In this document: one piece after another, positions 17,485 through 28,209 of the stretch
Numbering within the stretch: the stretch's first letter is position 1
Layout of the letters: each line of letters begins with the position of its first letter
NCBI RefSeq assembly: GCF_000017205.1
Contig: NC_009656.1
Coordinates: 5,212,001-5,276,000 of the forward strand
Length of the DNA: 64,000 bases
Reading direction: 5' to 3'
Source: Pseudomonas paraeruginosa PA7
GTDB lineage: Bacteria; Pseudomonadota; Gammaproteobacteria; Pseudomonadales; Pseudomonadaceae
Position numbers and translations under genes: made by a program
Notes under the pieces: model-generated
What the model saw: the letters and a program-made list of their open reading frames with translations, nothing else
Told to the model about the DNA's origin: nothing
Databases searched by the model: none

Positions 17485-20400
17485 TCAGCGGGGCTTCTCG
17501 AATGGCTTGTCGAAACTGATCTTCGGGTCCTGCCAGGGGCCCTTGACGCTGTATTGCACGCTGGCGAAACGCGAGACCCGGTCGCCGAGCAGCTTGTCTA
17601 CGACGAAGACCGCGCCACCGACCGCCGGACCGCCGACTATCAGTGCCGCCAGGGTCAGGTTGTTGGTCAGTGGCAGGGTCACCAGCAGCTTGGCGTCGAC
17701 CCGATCGTGAGCCAGGTCCAGGGTACCGTTCAACTCCAGGTTGCTCGAAGGCCCTTCCAGCTTCAGCGGCTCGCGGGTGATGTAGACGCCGTCGGTGGCG
17801 GAGAGGACCCCCTTCACCCGGTCATAGCTCAGGCCCTTGCCGAGGATGTCCGAGAAATCCAGGCGCAGGCGGCGGTTGATCGCGTTGAAGTTGAGCAGGC
17901 CGAACACCCGCAGCGCCTGGGCGCCCCCCTCGACCTCGACGAACTGGCCCTTGCGCAGCGATGCATCCATGCTGCCGCTGAAGCGTTTCAGGGCCATGTA
18001 GGCCGGCGATCCAGGCCACTGGCCGTTGATATCCATGCGGAAACGCTCGCTGGTGGCGCTCGGCGCGAAATTCCAGGCCTTGAGCACATCCGCCAGGTTC
18101 TTGCCCTCGATCCGGCCCTGGTAGGTGCTGCGGGTATTGCCCGGACTGCCGTCCCAGCGCAGGCTGCCGTTGACGTGCAAGCCACGCAGGTCGAGGTCCA
18201 GGTCGTTGAACGCCACGCCGTTGCTGCCCGGCCGCACTTTCAGGCTCCAGGCGCCCAGCGGCTGGCCGCCGAGGGCGACCTGGCCGATCTTCACGTCCAC
18301 CGCCGGCAGGCTGCGCGGGTCGACGGCGGCCAGCGGGTCCGTGTCCTGCATCTTGTCCTCGTCGGGCAGCGTCGTTTTCGGCAGGTTCAGGCGGTCGAGA
18401 TCGACCATGATCGGCACGCCCCGGGCATCCGGCAGGACCACCCGGCCCGAGGCGAGGTCGCTGACCAGTACCAGTTGCCAAGCCCGCTCCTGGCGCGCCA
18501 GATCGACGGTGAGGTTCTTCAGTTGCTGGCCGAAGCCCTTGAAGCTGTCGATGCGCAGTTCGGCTCCGCGCAGCACGCCGCCAGCTGCGCCGGCCTGGCC
18601 GCCGCCGGCGTAGCGCTTGAGTGTCGCCTGCCAGGCGTCCCAGTCCAGCTCCGCCAGGCGCCCGCGCACCCGCAATCCGGGCGCCGAGGGCAGCAACGCC
18701 GGATCACCGCCCAGGCGCAGGGCGCCGCGTCCGTTCAGCGGCTTGTCCGCCGGGGCCGCATAGGCCAGGCTGGCGAGGCCGTCGTAGCGCGCCCAGTAAC
18801 GCCGCTCGGCGCCATCCAGGGTCATCCGCCACTCGGTCGGCCGCGCCTGGGCGGCCGTCTTGCCGAACGGCGCCGGCAGGTCGACCACGGCGCCCTTGAG
18901 GTCCGAATTGACCTGCAACTGGCTGTCCTTGCCATCCAGCAGCAGGTTGAGCTGGTACGGCAGGCGCCCCGAGACCGGCAAGGGACGCTGGCCAGCGCCG
19001 AGCCAGTCGCTCAGCGATCTGACCGCCACCTGGCCGTTGAGCAGCAAGCGCGTGCGCGCATCGCCGCGCCCCTCGGCGACGATTCGCCCGCGTACCTCGC
19101 TGCCCAGCACCCGCGCCTGCACCGCCGGCGCGCTCAGGCCCTTGGCCAGGTCGAAGCGGAAGTCGCCCTTCACTTCGCTCATATCCAGTTTCGGACTGGG
19201 CATCTTCAGGGTCGCGCCCACGGTGGAGAAATCCACGACCACCCCGGTCTTGCCGGCCTCGTCGTGGTCCAGCGGAATATCCAGCTTCAGGTTGCCCTGC
19301 AAAGGCCCGTCGCCCTCCCAGCCGGCGAAGATCTTGCGGGTCGGGATCGGCGCTTCCTGGAGCAGCTTGATCCCGTCCTTCAGGTTGCTGTCGACGGCGC
19401 CATCCACATACAGGTGCGGCGTCTGCCCCGGACGGCCGAGAGGTATGTCGACCTTGACATCGCTGACCCGGGAGTTCAGCAGGTTCCCGCCGGAGGCCAG
19501 CACGCGGACCCCGGAGTCCTCGACGAACACCTCGCCGACCGTTTTGCTCAGGGCGGGCCAGCCGGGCTGGTAGGCCAGTTCACCGTCGCGGACCTTGAAA
19601 TACAGGTTCATCACATGGGCCTCGGGCGCCGCCCCGCGGTTCAGCGAGCCCTGCCACTGGAAATAGCCCTGGTCGACGTGGCCGCCGCGGATCGCGGTCT
19701 TCAGCCAGTTCGCCAGGCTCTTGTTCATCCCCGGCAACCGGGTCGGCAGGTACTTGGCGGTGAAGCGCGCGTCGCCGTCGCTGAGGCCGACCTGCAGGTC
19801 CATGTAATCTTCAGCGCCGGGATCACGCATCAGACGGATCAGCATGTCGCCGGCCAGGCTGCCCTCCTCGCCCTCGACCCGCATCAGGTGGCTGCCGAGG
19901 GTGAAGGCCCGCTCGTCCAGGCTCCAGAACATCCGCGTGCGGGCCTCGCGGTAACGCCACGGTTCGGGAAACACCTTGGCCAGGTGCAGCATGAAATCCT
20001 GCGCCGACGCGTCGAGCTGGCCTCCGGCCAGGGTGCCGGTCAGCGTGCCGCTGACGTTTTCCACCGCCGGGACTTCGTGGAACGCCGAGATACCGACCTT
20101 TTCCAGGTTGGTCGCGTAGCTGACCCGCTCGGGCAGCGCTCGCTGCGGCCAGAAGTCGGCGTTCAGGTTGTGCAGGACGCCCTTCGGCTTCAGGCCCGCC
20201 ATCCACTCCGCCGCCGCGTCCGGCAATGGCGCCAGCGCTTCTATCGCCGGCACCAGGGGCGTCAGGTCGACGCGGTCGGCCTGCAGCTTCCAGTGCGACT
20301 CGTTCTGCTGCTGGTCGCGACGCAACAGCAGCTCCACTTCGCCCCAGCGCTGCTCGCCGAAATTCGCCGCGAGATCGCCAACGCGGACCTTCCAGCCCTG

Positions 20401-21321
20401 CGCCTCGCGATCGAAGAACAGATTCATGCCCAGGTCGTTGATTTCCACCGGCTGGCGCGCGGCGTACGACGCCTTCAGCTGCGGCGCCAGCAGCCGCGCC
20501 ACCAGCCGTTGCGCCTTACCGTCGCGCCAGTCGAACCAGAAATCGCCGCCGGCCTTGGCCCGTGCGATCTTCCACTCCCCCGTCAGGCCGGCCGGCAGCC
20601 ACTGCGCCCAGTCGCTCTGCGGCAGGCCGAGATAGACCCGGGCGTTGCTGCGCAACCAGTCCTCGGGCTTGATCCGGCCTTCGGCGTGCAGCGCCAGGGG
20701 CTGGCCATCCGGCAGCGTCAGGCGGGCATCGAGGCGCTGTCCGGCAACGGATGAACTGCGCAGGGTCGCGCCGAGCGCGCTCAGGGACAGCGTCTTCCGC
20801 CCACGCGGCGCCACTTCCAACTGGCTGTCGAGCAACGAGATGCGCTGGGTCTGCAACAGGAAGTTGAGGAGTTGCCGCGGATCGCTCGGCTTGTCGCTCC
20901 GTGGCAGGCCGTCCAGGCTCCACTGGCCGTCGGCGCCTTCGCGCAGGGTCAGTTTCAGCCCTTCAAGCTCCAGGCTGGCGATCCGCGCCTGGCGCGCCAG
21001 CAGGCTGCCGAGCAGGTCCGGCACCACCCTGACCCGCGCCAGGCGCAGGCCCTGCGGGTCTTCGCCGAGCTGGATGTCGCGCGCCACCACCAGGGGCTCG
21101 AAACCACGCCAGCTACCGCTCAGCTCGGCGATACGGACCGGGATGCCGAGCTGCTTGCCGGCCTCGTCCTCCAGTTGCTGGCGGTACTCGGCCACCAGCG
21201 GCACCAGTTGCCGCCCAAGGCTGACATACAGCGCCAGCAGCACCAGCACCAGGGCGCACAGACCCAGGAGGATCCGCAGCAGTCGTGTTCCGAGGCTCGC
21301 CACATCCACCATTTCAGCCAT
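17485..21321 (-). CDS. yhdP: YhdP-family AsmA-like envelope protein
   Basis: A 1278-residue giant protein of the YhdP/TIGR02099 group of AsmA-like proteins, which in E. coli bridge the inner and outer membranes and help carry phospholipids outward. It has one N-terminal membrane anchor (about residues 15-35, LRILLGLCALVLVLLALYVS) and then a very long beta-rich periplasmic region. The C-terminal DUF3971/AsmA-like part includes VEGGAQALRVFGLLNFNAI and is followed by a glycine-rich segment before the end. It is uninterrupted, of normal family length, 5 bp from rng upstream. The long opposite-strand frame across it is a GC-codon artefact. Confidence 0.92.
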   Translation of the reverse strand: MAEMVDVASLGTRLLRILLGLCALVLVLLALYVSLGRQLVPLVAEYRQQLEDEAGKQLGIPVRIAELSGSWRGFEPLVVARDIQLGEDPQGLRLARVRVVPDLLGSLLARQARIASLELEGLKLTLREGADGQWSLDGLPRSDKPSDPRQLLNFLLQTQRISLLDSQLEVAPRGRKTLSLSALGATLRSSSVAGQRLDARLTLPDGQPLALHAEGRIKPEDWLRSNARVYLGLPQSDWAQWLPAGLTGEWKIARAKAGGDFWFDWRDGKAQRLVARLLAPQLKASYAARQPVEINDLGMNLFFDREAQGWKVRVGDLAANFGEQRWGEVELLLRRDQQQNESHWKLQADRVDLTPLVPAIEALAPLPDAAAEWMAGLKPKGVLHNLNADFWPQRALPERVSYATNLEKVGISAFHEVPAVENVSGTLTGTLAGGQLDASAQDFMLHLAKVFPEPWRYREARTRMFWSLDERAFTLGSHLMRVEGEEGSLAGDMLIRLMRDPGAEDYMDLQVGLSDGDARFTAKYLPTRLPGMNKSLANWLKTAIRGGHVDQGYFQWQGSLNRGAAPEAHVMNLYFKVRDGELAYQPGWPALSKTVGEVFVEDSGVRVLASGGNLLNSRVSDVKVDIPLGRPGQTPHLYVDGAVDSNLKDGIKLLQEAPIPTRKIFAGWEGDGPLQGNLKLDIPLDHDEAGKTGVVVDFSTVGATLKMPSPKLDMSEVKGDFRFDLAKGLSAPAVQARVLGSEVRGRIVAEGRGDARTRLLLNGQVAVRSLSDWLGAGQRPLPVSGRLPYQLNLLLDGKDSQLQVNSDLKGAVVDLPAPFGKTAAQARPTEWRMTLDGAERRYWARYDGLASLAYAAPADKPLNGRGALRLGGDPALLPSAPGLRVRGRLAELDWDAWQATLKRYAGGGQAGAAGGVLRGAELRIDSFKGFGQQLKNLTVDLARQERAWQLVLVSDLASGRVVLPDARGVPIMVDLDRLNLPKTTLPDEDKMQDTDPLAAVDPRSLPAVDVKIGQVALGGQPLGAWSLKVRPGSNGVAFNDLDLDLRGLHVNGSLRWDGSPGNTRSTYQGRIEGKNLADVLKAWNFAPSATSERFRMDINGQWPGSPAYMALKRFSGSMDASLRKGQFVEVEGGAQALRVFGLLNFNAINRRLRLDFSDILGKGLSYDRVKGVLSATDGVYITREPLKLEGPSSNLELNGTLDLAHDRVDAKLLVTLPLTNNLTLAALIVGGPAVGGAVFVVDKLLGDRVSRFASVQYSVKGPWQDPKISFDKPFEKPR

Positions 21322-21326
21322 CAGCC

Positions 21327-22784
21327 TCAGAGCAGGACCACGTCATATTGCTCCTGCGAGTACATCGCCTCGACCTGGAACTTGATGGTGCGACCGATGA
21401 ACGCCTCGAGGTCGGCGACATTGCCCGACTCCTCGTCGAGAAGCCGGTCCACCACCTTCTGGTTGGCCAGCACCAGGTAGGAATCGGCCTGGTAGGCGCG
21501 CGCCTCGCGGAGGATTTCGCGGAAGATCTCGTAGCAGGTGGTCTCCGCGGTCTTCAGCATGCCGCGTCCCTGGCAGCAGGGGCAGGGCTCGCAGAGGATC
21601 TGCACCAGGCTTTCGCGGGTGCGCTTGCGGGTCATCTGCACCAGGCCGAGTTCGGTGATGCCGATGATGTTGGTCTTGGCGTGGTCGCGCTCCAGCTGTT
21701 TCTCCAGGGTGCGCAGGACCTGCCGGCGGTGCTCCTCGTCCTCCATGTCGATGAAGTCGATGATGATGATCCCGCCCAGGTTGCGCAGACGCAACTGGCG
21801 GGCGATCGCGGTGGCCGCCTCGAGATTGGTCTTGAAGATGGTTTCCTCGAGGTTGCGATGGCCGACGAAGGCGCCGGTGTTGACGTCGATGGTGGTCATC
21901 GCCTCGGTCGGATCGACGATCAGGTAGCCGCCAGACTTCAGCAGCACCTTGCGCTCCAGGGCCTTCTGGATCTCGTCCTCGACGCCGTACAGGTCGAAGA
22001 TCGGCCGCTCGCCCGGATAGTGCTCGAGCCGATCGGAAATCTCCGGCATCAGTTCCTCGACGAAGGAAGTGATCTTCTGGAAATTCTCCCGGGAATCGAT
22101 GCGGATCTTCTCGATCCGCGGGTTGACCAGGTCGCGCAGGGTACGGATCGCCAGGGACAGGTCCTCGTAGATCACCGAAGGTGCGCCGATGCTCTGGATC
22201 TGCGCGGCGATCTGATCCCATAGCCGGCGCAGGTAGCGGATGTCGGCGAGAATCTCGTCCTCTCCCGCGCCTTCCGCGGCGGTGCGCAGGATGAAGCCGC
22301 CCTGCCCCTCGATCCCCTCCGCCGCGACGCAGTCGGCGACCACCTTCTTCAGCCGCTCGCGTTCGACTTCGTCCTCGATCCGCAGGGAAATCCCGACATG
22401 GCTGGTGCGCGGCATGTAGACCAGGTAGCGCGAGGGAATCGACAGGTGGGTGGTCAGGCGCGCGCCCTTGGTGCCGATGGGGTCCTTGGTCACTTGCACC
22501 ACCAGCGCCTGGCCTTCGTGGACCAGCGCGCTGATGCTTTCCACCGCGCTGCCTTCGCGGGTGGAGATCTCGGCGGCATGGATGAACGCTGCCCGTTCCA
22601 GGCCGATGTCGACGAACGCCGCCTGCATCCCCGGCAGCACCCGCACCACCCGCCCCTTGTAGATATTGCCGACGATGCCGCGACGCTGGGTGCGCTCGAC
22701 ATGCACTTCCTGCAGGACGCCGTTCTCCACCACCGCCACGCGCGATTCCATCGGCGTGATATTGATCAGGATCTCTTCGCTCAT
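21327..22784 (-). CDS. rng: Ribonuclease G (CafA)
   Basis: A 485-residue endoribonuclease of the RNase E/G family that matures the 5' end of 16S rRNA and cuts AU-rich RNA. An S1 domain occupies about residues 35-120 (GNIYKGRVVRVLPGMQAAFV). The DNase-I-like catalytic region carries the Mg-binding aspartates (DVNTGAFVG and IIIIDFIDMEDEEHRRQVL). The Zn-link cysteines are CEPCPCCQGRG near residue 405. It lacks the long C-terminal scaffold of RNase E, which separates it from rne. It lies between maf and yhdP and was long known as cafA because of its cytoskeletal phenotype, fitting its mre neighbours. Confidence 0.96.
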   Translation of the reverse strand: MSEEILINITPMESRVAVVENGVLQEVHVERTQRRGIVGNIYKGRVVRVLPGMQAAFVDIGLERAAFIHAAEISTREGSAVESISALVHEGQALVVQVTKDPIGTKGARLTTHLSIPSRYLVYMPRTSHVGISLRIEDEVERERLKKVVADCVAAEGIEGQGGFILRTAAEGAGEDEILADIRYLRRLWDQIAAQIQSIGAPSVIYEDLSLAIRTLRDLVNPRIEKIRIDSRENFQKITSFVEELMPEISDRLEHYPGERPIFDLYGVEDEIQKALERKVLLKSGGYLIVDPTEAMTTIDVNTGAFVGHRNLEETIFKTNLEAATAIARQLRLRNLGGIIIIDFIDMEDEEHRRQVLRTLEKQLERDHAKTNIIGITELGLVQMTRKRTRESLVQILCEPCPCCQGRGMLKTAETTCYEIFREILREARAYQADSYLVLANQKVVDRLLDEESGNVADLEAFIGRTIKFQVEAMYSQEQYDVVLL

Positions 22785-22817
22785 GCGTCCACTGTCCTTA
22801 TTTCGGCGCGTTAGGCG

Positions 22818-23423
22818 TTACGGCGGATTCCCGCCCACGGGCTGCCAGCAAGGGATGCCGAATTCCCCCAACAGTTCCGCAGTTTCACACAAAGGCAGCC
22901 CGACCACCGCACTGTAACTGCCTTCGATACGGCTGACGAATATCGCGCCAAGGCCCTGGATCGCATAGCCACCCGCCTTGTCCGCCGGCTCGCCGCTGAG
23001 CCAGTAACGCAGGGCCTCGTCGTGACCGATCTGGCGAAAGCGCACCCGGCACTTCACCACCCGCGCCTCGATGCCAGTGGCGGCGGCCAGCGCCACCGCG
23101 GTAAGGACCTGGTGTTCACGTCCGGAAAGCGCGGCGAGCATCGCCAGCCCGTCGGACTCGTCGGCCGGCTTGCCGAGGATCCTGCCATCGATCACCACCG
23201 AGGTATCCGCACCCAGCACGCACCCCTCCCCACCCAGCTCTTCCAGCATAGCCAGGCCGGCGGCGGCCTTGCCACGCGCCAGGCGTTCGACATAGGCGGC
23301 CGGCGCTTCGTCCGGCAACGGGGTTTCGTCGATGGCGATGGACAGCACGGAGAGCGGCACGCCGATCTGGGCCAGCAGTTCGCGGCGGCGGGGCGAGGCG
23401 GAGGCTAGGTACAGCGAGGACAT
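22818..23423 (-). CDS. maf: Maf/YhdE nucleotide pyrophosphatase
   Basis: A 201-residue Maf protein, hydrolysing dTTP/UTP and modified pyrimidine nucleotides to monophosphates in the cytoplasm (YhdE-type). The N-terminal phosphate-binding signature [18 protein letters not shown] (residues 4-21), the ARGKAAAG region, [18 protein letters not shown] with the catalytic Asp, and the end [11 protein letters not shown] are all present. The mreBCD-maf-rng order is the classic proteobacterial arrangement. Confidence 0.95.
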   Translation of the reverse strand: MSSLYLASASPRRRELLAQIGVPLSVLSIAIDETPLPDEAPAAYVERLARGKAAAGLAMLEELGGEGCVLGADTSVVIDGRILGKPADESDGLAMLAALSGREHQVLTAVALAAATGIEARVVKCRVRFRQIGHDEALRYWLSGEPADKAGGYAIQGLGAIFVSRIEGSYSAVVGLPLCETAELLGEFGIPCWQPVGGNPP

Positions 23424-23509
23424 GGAGGCTCCCGGGAAACGCGACGGGGATGCGGCGCCCCCGTCTCGAAGAATGACGATATCCGCCGCAGCATAGCCGC
23501 GGAACGGAC

Positions 23510-24004
23510 CTACCTCACGTTAAGGCGCAGCCGTACGAACTGCAGCAGGGCGTACACCCAGGGCCAGAGCAGTGCGCTGACCAGTGCCGGGAGCAGGAAG
23601 GTCAGGGTCGGCGGACGGTTTCCGGTGAGAGCGTTGAGCCACAGCTGGAGCAGTTGCGCCAGGCCGTAGACCACCACCAGCACCAGGCATTGCTGCCAGG
23701 CCGGGAACATGCGCAGGCGCTGGTGCAGGGACAGTACGAGGAAGGTGATCAGGCCGAGGATCAGCGCGTTCTGCCCGAGCAGGTTGCCGTAGAGCACGTC
23801 CTGGGCCAGGCCGAGCAGCCAGGCGGTGACCATCCCGACCCGCTCGGGCAGCAGCAACACCCAGTAGGTCAGCAGCATCGCCAGCCACAGCGGGCGGCCG
23901 ATCTCGGTAAAGGTCGGCATCGGCGCCACCGCCAGCAGCAGGCCGACCAGCAGGCTCAGCCAGATCACCCAGACATTGTTCGAACCCTGGGTCGCGCGAG
24001 CCAT
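23510..24004 (-). CDS. mreD: Rod shape-determining protein MreD
   Basis: A 164-residue integral membrane protein with about five hydrophobic helices (for example [19 protein letters not shown] at 12-30 and [19 protein letters not shown]). It belongs to the elongasome, which links MreB filaments to wall synthesis through MreC, RodZ and RodA/PBP2. The start ATG shares bases with the mreC stop (TGATG), so the two are coupled. Length and hydrophobic profile are normal. Confidence 0.93.
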   Translation of the reverse strand: MARATQGSNNVWVIWLSLLVGLLLAVAPMPTFTEIGRPLWLAMLLTYWVLLLPERVGMVTAWLLGLAQDVLYGNLLGQNALILGLITFLVLSLHQRLRMFPAWQQCLVLVVVYGLAQLLQLWLNALTGNRPPTLTFLLPALVSALLWPWVYALLQFVRLRLNVR

Positions 24005-25038
24005 CAGCGACGTCCCCCGGCGGGCGCCGTCGGTGCGGCGGGTTGTGCGGGCGCGGCGGGGGCACCGGCGGCAGGAGTGGCGCCACCCTGCGGCGCGGGG
24101 CTTGCCGGCGCCGGGGCGGGCGCGGCGGCCGGCGGGGCCGCCTGGGCGCCGGCGGCGGCCTTCTTGTCCGCTTCTTCCTGGGCCTCTGCGGCGTCATTGG
24201 CGCGCTGTTCCGGCGTACGACTGTCGCTGAACACCAGCAGCACGTAGCGACTGCGGTTCATCTTCGCGGTCGGCACCGCGCGGACCACGGCGAACGGCTG
24301 GCCGGAATCGTGGATGACTTCCTTGACCGTGGCCACCGGATAGCCGGCGGGGAAACGCTGCCCAAGGCCGGAACTGACCAGCAGGTCGCCTTCCTTGATG
24401 TCGGCGGTGTCGGCGACATAGCGCAGCTCCAGGCGTTCCGGGTTGCCGGTGCCGACGGCGATGGCGCGCAGGCCATTGCGGTTGACCTGCACGGGGATGC
24501 TATGGGTGGTATCGGTGAGCAGCAGGACCCGCGCGGTGTAGGGCATGACCTCGACCACCTGGCCCATCAGGCCGCTGGCATCGAGCACCGGCTGGCCGAC
24601 GAAAACGCCGTCGTTCTCGCCCTTGTCGATCATGATGCGCTGGGTGAAGGGGTTCGGGTCGACGCCGATCAGTTCGCTGACCAGCACCTTGTCGTCGACC
24701 AGCGCGGCGGAATTCAGCAGTTCGCGCAGGCGCACGTTCTGCTCGGTGAGCGCCGCGAGCTTCTGCACGCGACGCTGCATCAGCAGGGACTCGGCCTTGA
24801 GACGCTCGTTCTCGGCGATCAGCTCGCTACGGCTGCTGAACTGGTCGCGCACGCCTTCCCAGGCGCGCACCGGCATTTCCGCCAGGCCGTAGAAAGGCGT
24901 GAGCACCATCCCCAGCTTGCTGCGGACGGGCTCCAGATAGTCGAACCGGGCGTCCACCACCATCAGGCTGACCGACAGCACGGCCAGCACCAACAGGCGA
25001 ACGCCCAGCGACGGGCCTTTGGAGAATAGCGGTTTGAT
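24004..25038 (-). CDS. mreC: Rod shape-determining protein MreC, apparent AUC start
   Basis: A 344-residue bitopic elongasome protein. There is a short cytoplasmic tail, one transmembrane helix (about residues 12-28), a coiled coil (about 68-110, ELIAENERLKAESLLMQRRV) and two beta domains that bind PBP2. A Pro/Ala-rich tail fills roughly the last 55 residues. No ATG/GTG/TTG precedes the TTG at 24993, which would remove the cytoplasmic tail. Reading from ATC at 25038, six bases after AGGAG (25049-25045), gives KPLFSKGPSLGVRLL. That aligns with the E. coli MreC start KPIFSRGPSL. An in-frame TAG at 25050-25048 limits any longer form. Confidence 0.88.
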   Translation of the reverse strand: MKPLFSKGPSLGVRLLVLAVLSVSLMVVDARFDYLEPVRSKLGMVLTPFYGLAEMPVRAWEGVRDQFSSRSELIAENERLKAESLLMQRRVQKLAALTEQNVRLRELLNSAALVDDKVLVSELIGVDPNPFTQRIMIDKGENDGVFVGQPVLDASGLMGQVVEVMPYTARVLLLTDTTHSIPVQVNRNGLRAIAVGTGNPERLELRYVADTADIKEGDLLVSSGLGQRFPAGYPVATVKEVIHDSGQPFAVVRAVPTAKMNRSRYVLLVFSDSRTPEQRANDAAEAQEEADKKAAAGAQAAPPAAAPAPAPASPAPQGGATPAAGAPAAPAQPAAPTAPAGGRR

Positions 25039-25069
25039 GATCCGCTCCTAGACGACGATGCTCGCCACC

Positions 25070-26119
<1,050 letters not shown>

Positions 26120-26187
26120 CTAGGCGAAGCGTGGGTGAAAAATACGCGGGTAAAAAAGTGCGGCAAACTCTAACAACGACGGGGATT

Positions 26188-26215
26188 TTGGGCAAGGCGG
26201 GCAATATGCTAAATT
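26188..26215 (+). promoter_or_regulatory. Possible sigma-70 promoter for gatCAB
   Basis: TTGGGC (26188-26193), a 16-bp spacer and TAAATT (26210-26215) lie in the only AT-rich part of the mreB-gatC intergenic region, about 130 bp upstream of gatC. This is an eye match to the consensus; mreB transcription must start on the other strand nearby. Confidence 0.3.
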
Positions 26216-26345
26216 GCTGGCTTTTCCCGGCCCCACAAGGCCCGTCCAGGCGGAATTAGACCGCCGACCGCGGCATCCGTTCCCTGCCTTATATATCGCA
26301 TGGCGCCCGCCGCCCTTCCAAGGCCGCTTTTGCTGGAGACTCCCG

Positions 26346-26633
26346 ATGGCGCTTGAACGCTCCGACGTGGAAAAAATCGCCCATCTCGCCCGCCTGGGCC
26401 TGAGCGAGGCCGATCTTCCGCGTACCACCGAGACCCTGAACAACATCCTCGGCCTGATCGACCAGATGCAGGCGGTCGACACCAGCGGCGTAGAACCGCT
26501 CGCCCACCCGCTGGAAGCCACCCAGCGCCTGCGCCCGGACGCGGTCACCGAGACCGATCACCGCGACGCCTACCAGACCATCGCCCCCGCCGTGGAAGAA
26601 GGTCTGTACCTGGTTCCGAAAGTCATCGAGTAA
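26346..26633 (+). CDS. gatC: Glu/Asp-tRNA amidotransferase subunit C
   Basis: A 95-residue belt subunit that clamps GatA and GatB together. The family pattern is complete: [17 protein letters not shown] near the N-terminus, [19 protein letters not shown] in the middle and a short C-terminal strand. ATG 26346 is preceded by TGGAGA; the longer in-frame extension upstream is intergenic. It starts the gatCAB operon, with 15 bp to gatA. Confidence 0.95.
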   Translation: MALERSDVEKIAHLARLGLSEADLPRTTETLNNILGLIDQMQAVDTSGVEPLAHPLEATQRLRPDAVTETDHRDAYQTIAPAVEEGLYLVPKVIE

Positions 26634-26648
26634 TAAGGACGCGGACAC

Positions 26649-28103
26649 ATGCTGCATCAATTGACCCTCGCCGAGATCGCCCGCGCCCTCGCCGACAAGC
26701 GATTTTCCGCCGAAGAGCTGACCCGCACCCTGCTCGGTCGCATCCGGCAGCTGGATCCCCAGCTCAACAGTTTCATCAGCGTCACCGACGACCTGGCCAT
26801 CGCCCAGGCCAAGGCAGCCGACGAACGGCGCGCCAACGGCGAGAACGGCGCCCTGCTCGGCGCGCCGATCGCCCACAAGGACCTGTTCTGCACCCAGGGC
26901 GTACGCACCAGCTGCGGTTCGAAGATGCTCGACAACTTCGTCTCGCCCTACGATGCCACCGTCGTCGAGAAACTCGCCGCCGCCGGCACCGTGACCCTCG
27001 GCAAGCTGAACATGGACGAATTCGCCATGGGCTCGTCGAACCAGTCCAGCCACTACGGCGCGGTGAAGAACCCCTGGAGCCTCGACCGCGTGCCCGGCGG
27101 CTCCTCCGGCGGTTCCGCCGCGGCGGTCGCCGCGCGCCTGCTGCCGGCCGCCACCGGCACCGATACCGGCGGCTCGATCCGCCAGCCGGCGGCGCTGACC
27201 AACCTCACCGGGATCAAGCCCACCTACGGCCGGGTATCCCGCTGGGGCATGATCGCCTACGCCTCCAGCCTCGACCAGGGCGGCCCGCTGGCGCGCACCG
27301 CCGAGGATTGCGCGCTGATGCTGGGGGCGATGGCCGGCTTCGACCCGAAGGACTCCACCAGCGTCGAGCAGCCGGTGGACGACTACCTGGCCGCCCTGCA
27401 GAAGCCGCTGAGCGGCCTGCGCATCGGCCTGCCGAAGGAATACTTCGGCGCCGGCCTCGACAGTCGCATCGCCGACGCGGTGCTGGCGGTGGTGGAGGAG
27501 TTGAAGAAGCTCGGCGCCACGGTGAAGGACATTTCCCTGCCGAACATGCAGCACGCCATTCCCGCCTACTACGTGATCGCCCCGGCCGAGGCCTCCTCCA
27601 ACCTGTCGCGCTTCGACGGCGTGCGCTACGGCTATCGCTGCGACGCCCCGCAGAACCTGGAAGACCTGTACAAGCGCTCGCGCGCCGAAGGCTTCGGCAG
27701 CGAGGTGAAGAACCGCATCATGGTCGGCACCTACGCGCTGTCGGCCGGCTACTACGATGCCTATTACCTGCAGGCTCAGAAGATTCGTCGGCTGATCAAG
27801 AACGACTTCGTCAACGCCTTCGCCGAAGTGGACGTGATCCTCGGCCCGACCACGCCGAACCCGGCCTGGAAGATCGGCGAGAAGAACGACGACCCGGTTT
27901 CCCAGTACCTGGAAGACATCTACACCATCACCGCCAACCTCGCCGGCCTGCCGGGGCTGTCCATGCCCGCCGGCTTCGTCGACGGCCTGCCGGTGGGTGT
28001 CCAGTTGCTCGCGCCTTACTTCCAGGAAGGCCGCCTGCTCAACGTCGCGCACCAGTACCAGCAGGTCAGCGACTGGCACACCCGCACCCCGGCCGGCTTC
28101 TAA
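26649..28103 (+). CDS. gatA: Glu/Asp-tRNA amidotransferase subunit A
   Basis: A 484-residue amidase-signature subunit that releases ammonia from glutamine for transamidation of Glu-tRNA(Gln) and Asp-tRNA(Asn). The Ser-cisSer-Lys triad is K77 (APIAHKDLF), S152 ([10 protein letters not shown]) and S176 ([10 protein letters not shown]). The C-terminal region includes [16 protein letters not shown]. It lies between gatC and gatB. The 106-bp gap to gatB holds a GC-rich imperfect repeat (CCCTCTCC/GGAGAGGG) but no clear terminator. Confidence 0.98.
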
Positions 28104-28209
28104 GCCATGGCAACGCCGCGCAGTCCCCTCCCCTCTCCCCGCACGGAGAGGGCGGCCCGCAGGGTCGGCAGCGGGACTGCGCAGGCACAGAAGGATTGAG
28201 GAACACCAC

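Noticed and set aside
17188-20754. 1188-codon plus-strand frame opposite yhdP
   Set aside because: Same GC-codon artefact; low-complexity text and no ribosome binding site or family, while the minus strand encodes the complete YhdP protein.
24004-24993. TTG at 24993 as the mreC start
   Set aside because: Would begin inside the transmembrane helix, lacks a ribosome binding site and drops residues conserved with E. coli MreC; ATC 25038 fits better.
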